This document shows, one piece after another, positions 1 through 8,486 of a stretch of 64,000 bases of DNA (positions are counted from its first letter, which is position 1; each line of letters opens with the position of its first letter). The notes below the pieces were generated by a model, which did no database searches, was not told the DNA's origin, and saw only the letters and a list, made by a program, of their open reading frames with translations. Source of the stretch: Myxococcus flavus (GTDB lineage: Bacteria; Myxococcota; Myxococcia; Myxococcales; Myxococcaceae); assembly GCF_050038885.1 (NCBI RefSeq), contig NZ_CP143624.1, positions 4,650,001 to 4,714,000 of the forward strand. The letters run 5' to 3'. A program made the position numbers and the translations under genes.

Positions 1-230
1 GACAGGCCCGCATACCGGCGCTTGCGGTACTCCTCCTCGTCCTCCTCACCGCCGCCCTTGTCGCCCTTGTCGTCGCCGCCCTTCCCATCATCCTGGGGGC
101 GGAGGGCCAGCGGCTGTGCTGGAGACAGGCCCTTCTCGATGGACACCGACGAGAGGGCGTCCGCGCGCAGGGAGGTGAACAGGCTGGCCATGGAGAGGCA
201 GAAGACGACGGCGACGGTGAGGTTCTTCAT
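1..230 (-). CDS. Partial secreted protein of unknown function, last gene of the pilin operon seen here
   Basis: I do not recognise this gene. It starts at an ATG (228-230) behind a GGAG-like site and runs off the left edge after 76 codons. The first 25 or so residues form a plausible Sec signal peptide (MKN start, hydrophobic core, cleavage near RADA). The visible mature part is low-complexity and strongly charged: runs of Asp/Gly/Lys, then Glu/Asp, then a KRR patch. It lies 49 bp downstream of the cytochrome c gene on the same strand, so it may be the distal gene of the minor-pilin/PilY1 operon. The call as a real gene rests on the signal peptide, start site and position only. Confidence 0.55.
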   Translation of the reverse strand, partial: MKNLTVAVVFCLSMASLFTSLRADALSSVSIEKGLSPAQPLALRPQDDGKGGDDKGDKGGGEEDEEEYRKRRYAGL

Positions 231-279
231 GGGGGGCTCCGTTTCTCTGAGGGGGGGACGCGCGGCTACGAGCGGAAAT

Positions 280-609
280 TCATGGGGCGGACGGCGCCTT
301 CAGGGTGCGGATGAGTCCCACCAGTGCGTCAATCTGCGCCGGGGTGAGCTTGTCCTTGAAGGGCTTCATCTTGCTGTTCCGGGGATCACCGTCGGCAATC
401 ACCTTCCGGATGTCGGCGTCCGTCCGGGCCTGCTGCCAGTCCGGGCGGCTCATGTCGCCGATGGACTCCTTCTGCCCCATCTTCGTCTGCGCCTTGCCGT
501 CGATGCCATGGCACGAGGCACACTTCGCCTTCCACACGTCGGCGGTGGTCTCCGCCAGGGCGCTCGGGGAGAGGACCAGGGACAGCAGCAGGACGCACTG
601 CTTCATCAT
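280..609 (-). CDS. Periplasmic monohaem c-type cytochrome in the position of TfcP
   Basis: A small exported cytochrome c of about 110 aa. Sec signal peptide (MMKQCVLLL...ALA), then one CxxCH haem site (CASCH) and a canonical fold ending in a helix (TPAQIDALVGLIRTL). The only good distal ligand is the Met in SKMKPF, and the mature protein has no Cys beyond the haem pair, so His/Met ligation is predicted. The start was chosen at the MMKQ ATGs because of an AGGAG about 10 bp upstream; an earlier in-frame ATG gives no signal peptide. It follows fimU on the same strand. M. xanthus cluster_1 has tfcP here, a cytochrome that helps PilY1 bind calcium and is reported to use His/Cys ligation. Orthology is inferred from position. 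Confidence 0.85.
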   Translation of the reverse strand: MMKQCVLLLSLVLSPSALAETTADVWKAKCASCHGIDGKAQTKMGQKESIGDMSRPDWQQARTDADIRKVIADGDPRNSKMKPFKDKLTPAQIDALVGLIRTLKAPSAP

Positions 610-713
610 CGACAAGGGCTCCTCGTGGACGGCACACCGGGCCTGGAGGCCCGGGGCCGAGCATACGCCGAAGCCATGGGTTCGCACGCGTGACGGCCGC
701 GGTGGCGCCGCGT

Positions 714-1361
714 CTACTGGCAGCCGTCCGTGGAGGCGTGCTTGTCACAATCCACGGGGCGTACGGCCGCCGTCAGCCGGTCCGCCTCGAACACCAGCGC
801 GGGCTTCCAGTTCGGGGCCTCGGGCGTCCCGTGGTCGCGCAGCAGCACCAGCCGCCTCGTCGAAGGCGGGGTGTCCGCCGGCACGCAGGTCCGCTCGCCC
901 GGCGCCGCGGGCGCGACGACGGGGGAGGCGTCGCCGGTGGCCGGCATCCAGCACAGGCCCACCAGCAGGTTCACGTCGAGCCTGGGGGGAATGACCAGCT
1001 CCGGCCCCACCTCCGGGCAGACGCAGCCGCCGACGTCGCAGGCGTTGTCCTGGCACGCCTCCGTGGGGCAGCGGGTGCCCCAGTTGTCCTCGCAGGCCAG
1101 CGCCTCCCAGCGCATGCGCGTCACCTGCAGGCCGCCGTCATTCACGACGCGGACGTTCAGCCGTACGGGCTGGTGGGTGGCGCGCGCCTTCTGGCGGGCC
1201 TCCTGCATCATCATCACCAGCTCCCGCTGCGCGCCGCTGAGGCGCTGGCGCTCCGTCATGCCCTGGAAGCTGGCGACGGAGAGCGTGGCGAAGATGCCGA
1301 CCAGGGCCACCACCACCATGACCTCCAGCAGCGTCATGCCGCTGTTTCCTCGAGGATGCAT
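714..1361 (-). CDS. fimU: Minor type IV prepilin, FimU/FimT (GspH) type
   Basis: 215-aa minor pilin expected in the priming/tip complex of the type IVa pilus. A short basic leader ends in Gly8, followed by a class III signal (MTLLEVMVVVALVG) with Glu at mature position 5, so it should be cut and N-methylated by the prepilin peptidase. A long hydrophobic helix and a 180-aa globular domain follow. That domain holds about ten cysteines, six of them in one stretch near residues 100-125, suggesting several disulfides. The start lies 1 bp after the upstream pilW stop codon, pointing to coupled translation. Assignment as FimU rather than another pseudopilin rests on the conserved E5 and on order within the pilX-pilY1-pilV-pilW set. 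Confidence 0.8.
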   Translation of the reverse strand: MHPRGNSGMTLLEVMVVVALVGIFATLSVASFQGMTERQRLSGAQRELVMMMQEARQKARATHQPVRLNVRVVNDGGLQVTRMRWEALACEDNWGTRCPTEACQDNACDVGGCVCPEVGPELVIPPRLDVNLLVGLCWMPATGDASPVVAPAAPGERTCVPADTPPSTRRLVLLRDHGTPEAPNWKPALVFEADRLTAAVRPVDCDKHASTDGCQ

Positions 1362-1362
1362 G

Positions 1363-2547
1363 TCAGTCCTCCGCTCCCACGAAGGCGAAGTTGCGTGGCG
1401 CCAGCCGGACGACGGTGTGCCGGCGCTTGTAGCCATCCCGGAGGTTGCCGTCGTCGTCCGTCGCTCCGGGCGCCTCATTCCCCGTCAGCTCGGCGCGCTG
1501 CGAGCGCGCGGTGATGGACAGCTCCACCACCCGCACGTGCCGCATCAGCTCGTCGCCCGCGCTGCCCACGCCGCGGTCGGGCGGCGTGGGGACGCCGGCG
1601 TCCCAGGTCCAGGTGACGTGCGTGCCGCAGCTCCCTTGCGTGCAGGTGTCCAGCGCGGGCCGCCCCGTGACAGTGTCCGGGAAGAAGCGCGCGGCGTCCG
1701 TGGGCGGCGCGGCGGGAGGCACCACGCCCAGGCGGACCCGGAGCAGCTCGACGTCGTGGGACACGGCTTCGTAGGGCTCGGGGCCCGCGGGGCCATCCGC
1801 ATCCATCTCCAGCACCGGCCTGCCCTCCGGCCAGTTCACCCGGTAGCCGCGGCTGAAGAGGGGGAGGAGGTACATGCCGCCTTCATCCAGCCGCGGCGTG
1901 CCGCTCCAGGGCGAGGCGCCCGTCGCGGCGGAGGGGTGGCAGTTGCCCGACGTGGGCGCGGGCCTGTCCGGAAGCCCGGGCGTCCACTCCACGCCGTCAG
2001 CCACGAGGTTCGTCACCTTGCCCACGCAGGCCCAGCCCCGGGTGTTGGCCGTGCCCGGGAACACCGCGGCCACGAAGGCGTTGTCCAGGAAGGCGGGCGG
2101 CGGACCTCCCAGGCACAGCCTGCCTTCGTACCAGGCCGCGGTCGCGGGAAGGTCGCACTGGACCAGCTTCACCATGCGCGCCGGGTCCGTCTCCCAGACC
2201 TCCAGCGCGTCCGACAGCAGCGCGGGGTCGGTCGGCGGAACGAACGAGGGGTCATCCGCGAAGGTCGCCTGGTTGCGGCTCCACACGGCGTAGAACACGT
2301 CCGTGTCTCCGCCGGTGAGGGACACGCTGCCAATGCCCGCCCCCGCCCGCTGCACGCCGAACGCCATCAGGTCGCGCGCGGCGCGGCCCGTGTTCTGCGT
2401 CTCCATGATGCGCTCCTCCAGCAGGCCCCGCCGCTGGAGGTGGACGCTCACGCCAATGGCGGCGGCCAGGACGACCATGGACAGCGTGGCGGCCACCATC
2501 AGCTCGATGAGCGTGAAGCCACGCGGCGTGGAGTGGAGTCGTCTCAT
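1363..2547 (-). CDS. pilW: Minor type IV prepilin, PilW-like
   Basis: 394-aa minor prepilin. The class III signal is textbook: Arg9-Gly10 cut site, then FTLIELMV with Glu at +5 and a hydrophobic stretch to about residue 32. A long globular domain follows, typical of PilW, the largest minor pilin of the PilVWX-FimU group. Its start overlaps the pilV stop by 4 bp (ATGA), and fimU begins right after it, so these genes are surely co-transcribed. The globular part contains several Cys and a C-terminal segment ending NFAFVGAED. In the family PilW joins PilV, PilX, FimU and PilY1 in a complex that primes pilus extension and stays at the tip. Family placement is by leader, size and order. Confidence 0.8.
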   Translation of the reverse strand: MRRLHSTPRGFTLIELMVAATLSMVVLAAAIGVSVHLQRRGLLEERIMETQNTGRAARDLMAFGVQRAGAGIGSVSLTGGDTDVFYAVWSRNQATFADDPSFVPPTDPALLSDALEVWETDPARMVKLVQCDLPATAAWYEGRLCLGGPPPAFLDNAFVAAVFPGTANTRGWACVGKVTNLVADGVEWTPGLPDRPAPTSGNCHPSAATGASPWSGTPRLDEGGMYLLPLFSRGYRVNWPEGRPVLEMDADGPAGPEPYEAVSHDVELLRVRLGVVPPAAPPTDAARFFPDTVTGRPALDTCTQGSCGTHVTWTWDAGVPTPPDRGVGSAGDELMRHVRVVELSITARSQRAELTGNEAPGATDDDGNLRDGYKRRHTVVRLAPRNFAFVGAED

Positions 2548-3077
2548 GGCGCCATCCGGGTCTGCAGGGCCACCGCGCGGCGGGGCGCATCGGGCTCCTC
2601 CCGCCAGCTCACGGTGATTCGGACGTTGACGACCTGGTGCAGGGGAATCGTGCCCCCATGGGGCAGCGCGATGGCGCGGGTGAGCGCGGGCGCGCCCGTC
2701 TCACCGCCCTCGAAGGGCGGGTCCACGTCCACGCTCAGGCGGTAGGCCACCTGCGGCGGCGCGTCCGGCAGGGGCGGCGTCTCCGACATGCGGCCGTTGG
2801 CGGACCACCACACGTCGCGCCAGGTGTCGTCCAGCTGCTTGATGTTGATGCAGGGGTCGGCCACGGGCTCGCCCACGCAGCGGAGGTTGACCACGCGCTC
2901 CAGCTCCTGCTCGGCGATGAGGGTCGCCTGGTTCAGGTTGTTGTTGCGGCGGTTGTGGCGTGACGCGGTGAGCAGCGTGAGCAGGATGCCCAGGATGCCC
3001 AGCATGAGCACCGCGGCGGTGGCGGCGGTCTCCAGCAGGCTGAGGCCGCGGGCGTGGCGGCGCCGGTGTGGACTCAT
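2544..3077 (-). CDS. pilV: Minor type IV prepilin, PilV-like
   Basis: 177-aa minor prepilin with a basic leader (RRRHARG), cleavage after Gly11 and the mature start LSLLETAATAAVLMLG, with Glu at +5. The segment QATLIAEQELERV is the A-x-x-x-A-x-Q/E helix pattern common to PilV/GspI proteins. It overlaps pilY1 upstream and pilW downstream by 4 bp each, so translation of the three is probably coupled. PilV normally bridges the other minor pilins to PilY1, which fits its place between pilY1 and pilW. Nothing looks truncated. Confidence 0.8.
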   Translation of the reverse strand: MSPHRRRHARGLSLLETAATAAVLMLGILGILLTLLTASRHNRRNNNLNQATLIAEQELERVVNLRCVGEPVADPCINIKQLDDTWRDVWWSANGRMSETPPLPDAPPQVAYRLSVDVDPPFEGGETGAPALTRAIALPHGGTIPLHQVVNVRITVSWREEPDAPRRAVALQTRMAP

Positions 3078-6000
3078 GGCACCACCTCCTGGACGCGCGA
3101 GCCGGACTGCACGTCCCAGAGGAGGACGCGGGAGCTGCTGCGCGGAGACTCGGAGGTGGGGTTGTTGTACGTGCCGTTGCCCAGCGCGTGCACCTGCCCG
3201 TTCTTCACGATGAGCAGGTGGTTGTCATACAGCACCGGCGCGTGCGTGCCGTGTCCGTCCAGCGGCGTGCCGTTGCCGGCGAGCGGCGCGCCCGCGGTGC
3301 TGTAGGCGTAGATGTTGCCGCTGGTGGTGCTGTCCAGGTCGCAGGCGCTGGCGGCCCTGCCCACCGCGCTGGTGGTGAAGACGCCGTCCTGCGTGGTGGA
3401 CACGCCACCCCAGACGACCTGGCCCTCGCCGAGCTCACGCACCCACTCGAGGTGCGCGGGGCAGCTGGCACCGGGACGCGCGGCGGGCACCGGGTCCCGG
3501 TCCTCGAAGGCCATCAGGTGGTAGCGGGGGCGGGGGCTGGCCACGTCGTCGGGCTCGTTGGCGATGTCCGGGTTGTTGGCGGTGCCGAAGTACAGCCGCA
3601 CCCGGCGGTTGCCCCCGTCGGAGACCACCGAGGCGGAGATGCTGGAGAAGATGCGCTGGCTGCGGGGGTTGCTGATGTCGGGAACCTCCTGGGCGTCCGC
3701 GACGACACAGGACGCCAGCACCTTGCCCAGCGCCGTGTTCGAGCCGGTGGCCGAGTAGGTGGGGTTGATGCGATAGATCTTCCCCGACGTGGAGGGGACG
3801 TAGATGACGTCGACGTTGCCGTCGCCGTTCACGTCCAAGGGGATGGGCTCTCCGCCGACGCCCTCGTTCACGTCCGCGGCGGTGCCCAGCGTGACGACGC
3901 CCGCCAGCCGGGCCCTCGCGTTCGAGCCCTGCACCCGCGCGGGCAGGCCCGTCTTGAGGTCCATCAGGTAGACGGTGCCCACCGTGCCGGGCGCGGGGAT
4001 GTAGTCCGTGGCGAACACGGACACCCACTTCTTGCCGCCGCCCTGTCCGAAGTCCATGCGCACCACGGAAGGCGCGTGCCGTGAGCCATTCGTGTCGGGC
4101 CTCGGCGCGGCGCCGGTGAAGTGCCCCACCAGCGGGCTGCAGGCGCCCGCGGTGCTGGTGCAGGGCAGGCCCGTGCTCGTGTGGAAGCGGTCGCGCTTCA
4201 TGTCGAACTCCCACAGGGGCGCGGGGTAGTTGGAGGCCTCGGGGTTGGTGATGTCGAGCGCGAAGAAGATGCTCTGCTTGGGGCCGGTGGCGCTGGCCAG
4301 CACCGTCTTGGCGCCCTCGTTCCAGGTGGTGCTGGGGCGCCAGGCGTCGTCGGTGTCCCGCGGGTCGTGGCCGGTGTCCTCTTCGTAGTCACTGCCCCGC
4401 AGGTCGACGTCGGCCACGGACGGCGAGGCGTCCATCGTCGCGCGCTCGGTGGAGTAGTCGTCGTTGGCGCGGCGGTAGTTCTCCACGTAGTAGGGCAGCA
4501 TCTTGTAGGGCAGGTAGGCGAACAGCTCGCGGCCCTGGCCGTAGTCGTTGCCGCAGCCGCTGGTCCGTCCGAAGTAGCCCTGGTACTCCATGCGGCCGGG
4601 GGTGCAGGGGTCATCCCCTGTCTGGAAGAGGCCCGTGCCCAATGCGTGGAGGTAGCCCTGCGTGGTGCCCACGTAGGTCACCGTGCGGCGCCCCGCGATG
4701 GCCTCGCTGAAGTTCTGGGTGAACTTCAAGCGCTCCGCTTGCAGGTCGCGCCCCTCGAGCAGCCACGCGGGCACGCTGGGGGGCCCGATGACGGCCGCCG
4801 TGGAGAGGTTGACGCCGCCCAGCGGCCAGGTCCGCATCCGGTTGCGCACGGTGGCGGACTGGCGGTCCTCCCAGCCGTAGAGCCAGTCGCGCAGCGCCAC
4901 CCGGTCATCCGCGGTGCAGCCGTTGCGACCATCCAAATCGTAGAGATAGACGCTGCCGTTGCGGCGCGCGCAGTAGGTGTCGGGGAAGGCCGGGCTGGTG
5001 GTGTTGTTGCGCGCCATCAGGTCCTTCACCTCGACGGCCTGGCGCGTCGTGGGGTCGAGGGTGACGAGCCTGCGCTGGTTGAGCGGCTCGCCGGCGCGCG
5101 TCTCCAGGTCGGCCATGAGGTCGCGCAGCCACTTGCCGGAGTCCCAGACCTCCGCGGCGGGCGCGTACGGCGCCAGCGTGGCGGGCTCGTAGAGCTTCTT
5201 CAGGTAGATGTGGCCGCGGTCGATGGTGTCCGGGCGGTTGTCGTACGTGCGGACGGAGACCTGGTCCACGCCGCCGTCGGCCACCCAGGTGCGTCCGGGC
5301 GTCTCGTACACGCCGTGGACCACGGCGTTGGCCATGGGGATGAGCGACGCACGGCCGTACTCGCCGCTGCGCTGCGCCTTGTAGGAGACGTTGATGTTGT
5401 GGATGGTGGGCTGGCAGGCCTCGCCGGGGCTCTCCATCACCGCGCGCCAGCACAGCTGCGTTCCCACGCGGCCCTGCTCCAGGAAGTCCTGGAGGACGGC
5501 CGTCTCGTTGCGCACGCCGCCGTCGCTGTCCGGGATGGGGACCCGGAGCCAGTTCGGATTCTCGTTGGTGACGTAGGTGGGGTTGGTGGTGTTGCAGGGC
5601 TCCTGGCAGACCTTGCAGTCCAGCGCCACCTCGTAGGTGATGTCCGGGTTGAGCCGGCCCGTGCCGCCGTCCGGCAGGGGGACGGGGCGCGAGCACGGCG
5701 CGAGGCTGCCGCCGTCCGCCACGTAGTAGGGCTGGTCCTCCACGGTGAACGTCACCTCGGTGATGGTGAAGTCCAGGGAGATGTCCGGGGAGATGTCCGA
5801 CACCACGTCGGAGCGGTACGAGCCGTTGTTCTGCTTGTTGATGAGGATGACGATGTCGCTGTACGTGCGGTCTCCACCGGCGTTCTGGTCCTCCCAGCCC
5901 AGAATCCAGACCAGGGGGTTGTCACGCGGCGCGCCGACCAGCGTGTGCGCCGCGCGGCGGTTGATGGAGTGGACGTCCTGCGTCTGGTCACCCGGGAAGA

Positions 6001-7447
6001 TGACGCGGCCGTAGGCGGGGTCGTTCTCCAGGCGGTTGTAGGCCAGCCCGCCGAGCCAGTCGTAGCGCAGGTTCTTCCCGTCCACCACGAGCGGGTCGGT
6101 GCTCTGGTGCAGGTCCAGGTTCAGCGGCGTCTTGGTGAAGAAGACGTTGATGTCGCCATGCATCCACAGGTCGCACTGCACCTGGCGCCCGTCGGTGGTG
6201 GGCCGGGTGATGAGGCACGAGTCGGTGGCGGGGCCGTAGACCTGCTCCACGTAGGTCACCAGGAAGAAGACGATTTCGCGCTGGCCCTGGAGCCGGCCCA
6301 TCTGGACAATCTGGTCCTCTGCCTTGGTGATGGCGGCGGTCGAGCTCTTGCCGGTGATGAGGCGGCCCGCGCTGTCGAAGGCGCTGGCCTTGTAGTCGGG
6401 GATGCCGTCCGCGTCGTCCGACGTGTCCCAGGCGGTGCCCGTTCGCGTGAACTGCCCGTTGGAATCCAGCGTCCAGCCCTGCCTCGGCGCGAAGCACTCC
6501 GAGGATTCGGACTCATGGCACCTGCTGGAGTCGTCGTCCGTGGAGAGGAAGATGAGGTTGCCGATGCCCTTGTGGCCGTTGAGCGCGTGGCGGGGCTCCA
6601 GCAGGTTCGGGATGTGCGGGAACAGGCCCTGGTCGCTGAAGTAGGTGTCGACGCGGCCGCTGGTGACCGCGTACTGCGTCAGGTTGTCCTGCCCGTGATA
6701 GGGGTTCCAGGCGAGCAGGTCTCCCGCGAAGTCGCGCACCGCCCGGCCCACCACGCCTCCCGTGCCAGGGCGGTTGGGATAACCGGCGCCGCCCTGCCAG
6801 CGTCGCGGCCCATGGTTGGCGGTGTAGCTCCTGCTCGAGTTGCACGGGCCCGTCAGCAGGTCGGGCTCCCTCAGCGTCACCGTCCCCGCGTCGCCCCAGC
6901 GCTGGTGGGTGAACGTCCGCCCCGGGCAGCGAGGCTGCTCGCCGACGTAGGGACGGTTGGTGGAGACGTTGTAGAGGTCCTCGTGGAAGTCGAGCACGCC
7001 GTTGTTGTTGGTATCGAGCAGGCGGTCGTCGTCCGAGTTGTCGGGCGTGTCGTTGTCATCGATGTACCCGGCGTCGATGAGTTCGTCGTAGTAGAACCAG
7101 CCCAGCGTGCTGGAGGCGCCATTGCCCGCGCGGTCATCGACGATGAGCGCGGTGAGCTCCTGCTCGAAGGGCAGGATGATTTTCTCCGGGTTCAGGACGT
7201 TGAGGTTGGTGTTGAGGCGCAGCTTGGGCGGGTCGTCGTCCGTGACGATGATGGCGCTGGGAACGCCCGCGTCCTTGCTGAAGTCCGGTTGCTTGTCCTG
7301 GTCCGTGGTGTCGATGCAGAGCGCGAGGCTGCTGACGCCGCCATCCGTGCCGCTGCCTCCGCCCGTGCCGCCGTCGGGCCCTTGAGCCAGCACGGCTCCA
7401 GCCGCGGCCACCGCCACCGCGGCCACCCAGGTTCGAGTCCAACGCAT
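3074..7447 (-). CDS. pilY1: PilY1-type pilus tip adhesin with C-terminal PilC-like beta-propeller
   Basis: 1457-aa exported protein. Sec signal (MRWTRTWVAAVAVAAAG...LAQ, cut near residue 21), a long N-terminal region of unknown fold, then a C-terminal propeller with blade-like segments (YVGTTQGYLHALGTG, FFALDITNP, GKIYRIN). Residues 1205-1213 read DVNGDGNVD, matching the DxNxDxxxD calcium loop of the PilY1 family; a second acidic loop (DTNNNGVLD) lies at 145-153. PilY1 is needed with the minor pilins for pilus priming and tip adhesion. The gene sits between pilX and pilV, as in M. xanthus minor-pilin clusters, and overlaps pilV by 4 bp. I see no clear von Willebrand A domain, so the N-terminal half may have a different adhesive role. 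Confidence 0.88.
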   Translation of the reverse strand: MRWTRTWVAAVAVAAAGAVLAQGPDGGTGGGSGTDGGVSSLALCIDTTDQDKQPDFSKDAGVPSAIIVTDDDPPKLRLNTNLNVLNPEKIILPFEQELTALIVDDRAGNGASSTLGWFYYDELIDAGYIDDNDTPDNSDDDRLLDTNNNGVLDFHEDLYNVSTNRPYVGEQPRCPGRTFTHQRWGDAGTVTLREPDLLTGPCNSSRSYTANHGPRRWQGGAGYPNRPGTGGVVGRAVRDFAGDLLAWNPYHGQDNLTQYAVTSGRVDTYFSDQGLFPHIPNLLEPRHALNGHKGIGNLIFLSTDDDSSRCHESESSECFAPRQGWTLDSNGQFTRTGTAWDTSDDADGIPDYKASAFDSAGRLITGKSSTAAITKAEDQIVQMGRLQGQREIVFFLVTYVEQVYGPATDSCLITRPTTDGRQVQCDLWMHGDINVFFTKTPLNLDLHQSTDPLVVDGKNLRYDWLGGLAYNRLENDPAYGRVIFPGDQTQDVHSINRRAAHTLVGAPRDNPLVWILGWEDQNAGGDRTYSDIVILINKQNNGSYRSDVVSDISPDISLDFTITEVTFTVEDQPYYVADGGSLAPCSRPVPLPDGGTGRLNPDITYEVALDCKVCQEPCNTTNPTYVTNENPNWLRVPIPDSDGGVRNETAVLQDFLEQGRVGTQLCWRAVMESPGEACQPTIHNINVSYKAQRSGEYGRASLIPMANAVVHGVYETPGRTWVADGGVDQVSVRTYDNRPDTIDRGHIYLKKLYEPATLAPYAPAAEVWDSGKWLRDLMADLETRAGEPLNQRRLVTLDPTTRQAVEVKDLMARNNTTSPAFPDTYCARRNGSVYLYDLDGRNGCTADDRVALRDWLYGWEDRQSATVRNRMRTWPLGGVNLSTAAVIGPPSVPAWLLEGRDLQAERLKFTQNFSEAIAGRRTVTYVGTTQGYLHALGTGLFQTGDDPCTPGRMEYQGYFGRTSGCGNDYGQGRELFAYLPYKMLPYYVENYRRANDDYSTERATMDASPSVADVDLRGSDYEEDTGHDPRDTDDAWRPSTTWNEGAKTVLASATGPKQSIFFALDITNPEASNYPAPLWEFDMKRDRFHTSTGLPCTSTAGACSPLVGHFTGAAPRPDTNGSRHAPSVVRMDFGQGGGKKWVSVFATDYIPAPGTVGTVYLMDLKTGLPARVQGSNARARLAGVVTLGTAADVNEGVGGEPIPLDVNGDGNVDVIYVPSTSGKIYRINPTYSATGSNTALGKVLASCVVADAQEVPDISNPRSQRIFSSISASVVSDGGNRRVRLYFGTANNPDIANEPDDVASPRPRYHLMAFEDRDPVPAARPGASCPAHLEWVRELGEGQVVWGGVSTTQDGVFTTSAVGRAASACDLDSTTSGNIYAYSTAGAPLAGNGTPLDGHGTHAPVLYDNHLLIVKNGQVHALGNGTYNNPTSESPRSSSRVLLWDVQSGSRVQEVVP

Positions 7448-7504
7448 GATGTCCCCCCTGGCGCCCCGTGCTCCGGGTGCGCCCGATTCATTCCGGTGAA
7501 GAAG

Positions 7505-8224
7505 TCAGAACGTGGGCAGGCCGCTGCCGGAGGTGCCGTTGCCGCGGCACCCCATCTTCGTGCCGTAGCTGCACGAGAGCCCGCCCGGAGTGCTTCCGTG
7601 CTCCACGAGTGAGCGGATGATGGTGCGGTACGGCAGGCCAGCGCCCGCTGGCTGGACCTCGCCCACCGATACCAGCCAGATGCGGTTGTTGAGGTCGGTG
7701 TTCCGGTCGGCGTCATCGTCATCCTCCACGACGAAGACGCGGAACGAGACGTTGGCCGCCTCCGGATAGGTGCCGATGGCGACGCCCTCCGCGTCGTTGA
7801 GCTCGAGCGAGGGCGCCGTCACGGTGTCGTCGATGGCCGTGCCACGCGCCAGCGTGTACGGCGTCTGGGGAATGAGCTCCCGCCAGGGGACGCCGCCCGC
7901 GGCGACGTCCGGCAGGCCCGGCTCGTTCACCACCTGCAGCCGTCCCAGGACCTCCTGGGAGTAGTTGCCCGTGGCGCCGGCCACGGGGTTGTTCAGCAGG
8001 GCCAGGACGACGGCGCGCCCCTCGGCCATGCCAGCCTCCGCGGCGAAGAGGGCTTCGCGCGAGCGACGTTCATGGGCCTGGAGCGCGCTCTCCGTGCTCA
8101 CCGCGCGGAGGGACACGAGCACGCCCGCGGTGACGAGGGCGATGAGGCCCAGCGCCAGCAGCAGCGTGAAGCCTCGTCGCGCATGCGGGGCACGCAATGG
8201 CTTGCGGGTCGGAGGACAGCGCAC
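7505..8224 (-). CDS. pilX: Minor type IV prepilin, PilX-like, first gene of the pilin operon
   Basis: 239-aa minor prepilin with GTG start behind an AAGGAG 8 bp upstream. The leader ends in RRG (Gly18), followed by FTLLLALGLIALVTAGV. Position +5 is Leu, not Glu; PilX and GspK proteins characteristically lack the E5, so this supports the PilX call. The motif EALFAAEAGMAEG is the usual PilX/GspK helix after the membrane segment. It is the first gene of the operon and is followed 57 bp later by pilY1. The region upstream (8225-8486) must hold the operon promoter. Confidence 0.78.
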   Translation of the reverse strand: MRCPPTRKPLRAPHARRGFTLLLALGLIALVTAGVLVSLRAVSTESALQAHERRSREALFAAEAGMAEGRAVVLALLNNPVAGATGNYSQEVLGRLQVVNEPGLPDVAAGGVPWRELIPQTPYTLARGTAIDDTVTAPSLELNDAEGVAIGTYPEAANVSFRVFVVEDDDDADRNTDLNNRIWLVSVGEVQPAGAGLPYRTIIRSLVEHGSTPGGLSCSYGTKMGCRGNGTSGSGLPTF

Positions 8225-8356
8225 CGGGGACTCCTTGCCCTGGAGGGCAGCAGGGAAGCGCAGGTGTCTGTCTCAGCAATCCCCAGGCCCGGCTTCGCGG
8301 CGCGCCGGCGCCAATGCATCCGGCCGCTTGGCAATGGCCCCGGGTAAAGCCTGACA

Positions 8357-8400
8357 CGCATGCATGCGACACGGATTGCGGACCTCGCAAAAGTTGCGAG
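8357..8400. promoter_or_regulatory. Two palindromes upstream of the pilX-pilY1 operon
   Basis: Within the 262-bp region upstream of pilX there are two palindromes: a perfect 12-bp one at 8357-8368 (CGCATGCATGCG) and a 7-bp inverted repeat around a 3-bp centre at 8384-8400 (CTCGCAA...TTGCGAG). They lie 133-176 bp before the pilX start. Their symmetry suits binding of a dimeric regulator, but no family can be named and no confident -35/-10 pair was found. Confidence 0.35.
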
Positions 8401-8486
8401 TCAGCGACAAAGTGCGACGCAGTGTGAAGCTCGCCCTGGAGGGCAGGGTGGCGCTGCTTGCGTGACAATCACACGGAGTGTGTTCC

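Noticed and set aside
22..693. Plus-strand frames over the cytochrome c and the first partial gene
   Set aside because: Ser/Pro- and Arg/Gly-rich translations without motifs; the opposite strand has signal peptides and a CxxCH haem site.
4121..7612. Very long open frame on the plus strand opposite pilY1
   Set aside because: It is the antisense shadow of pilY1: Val/Ala/Gly/His-rich without motifs, as GC-rich third positions keep the mirror frame open. pilY1 has signal peptide, calcium loop and propeller blades.
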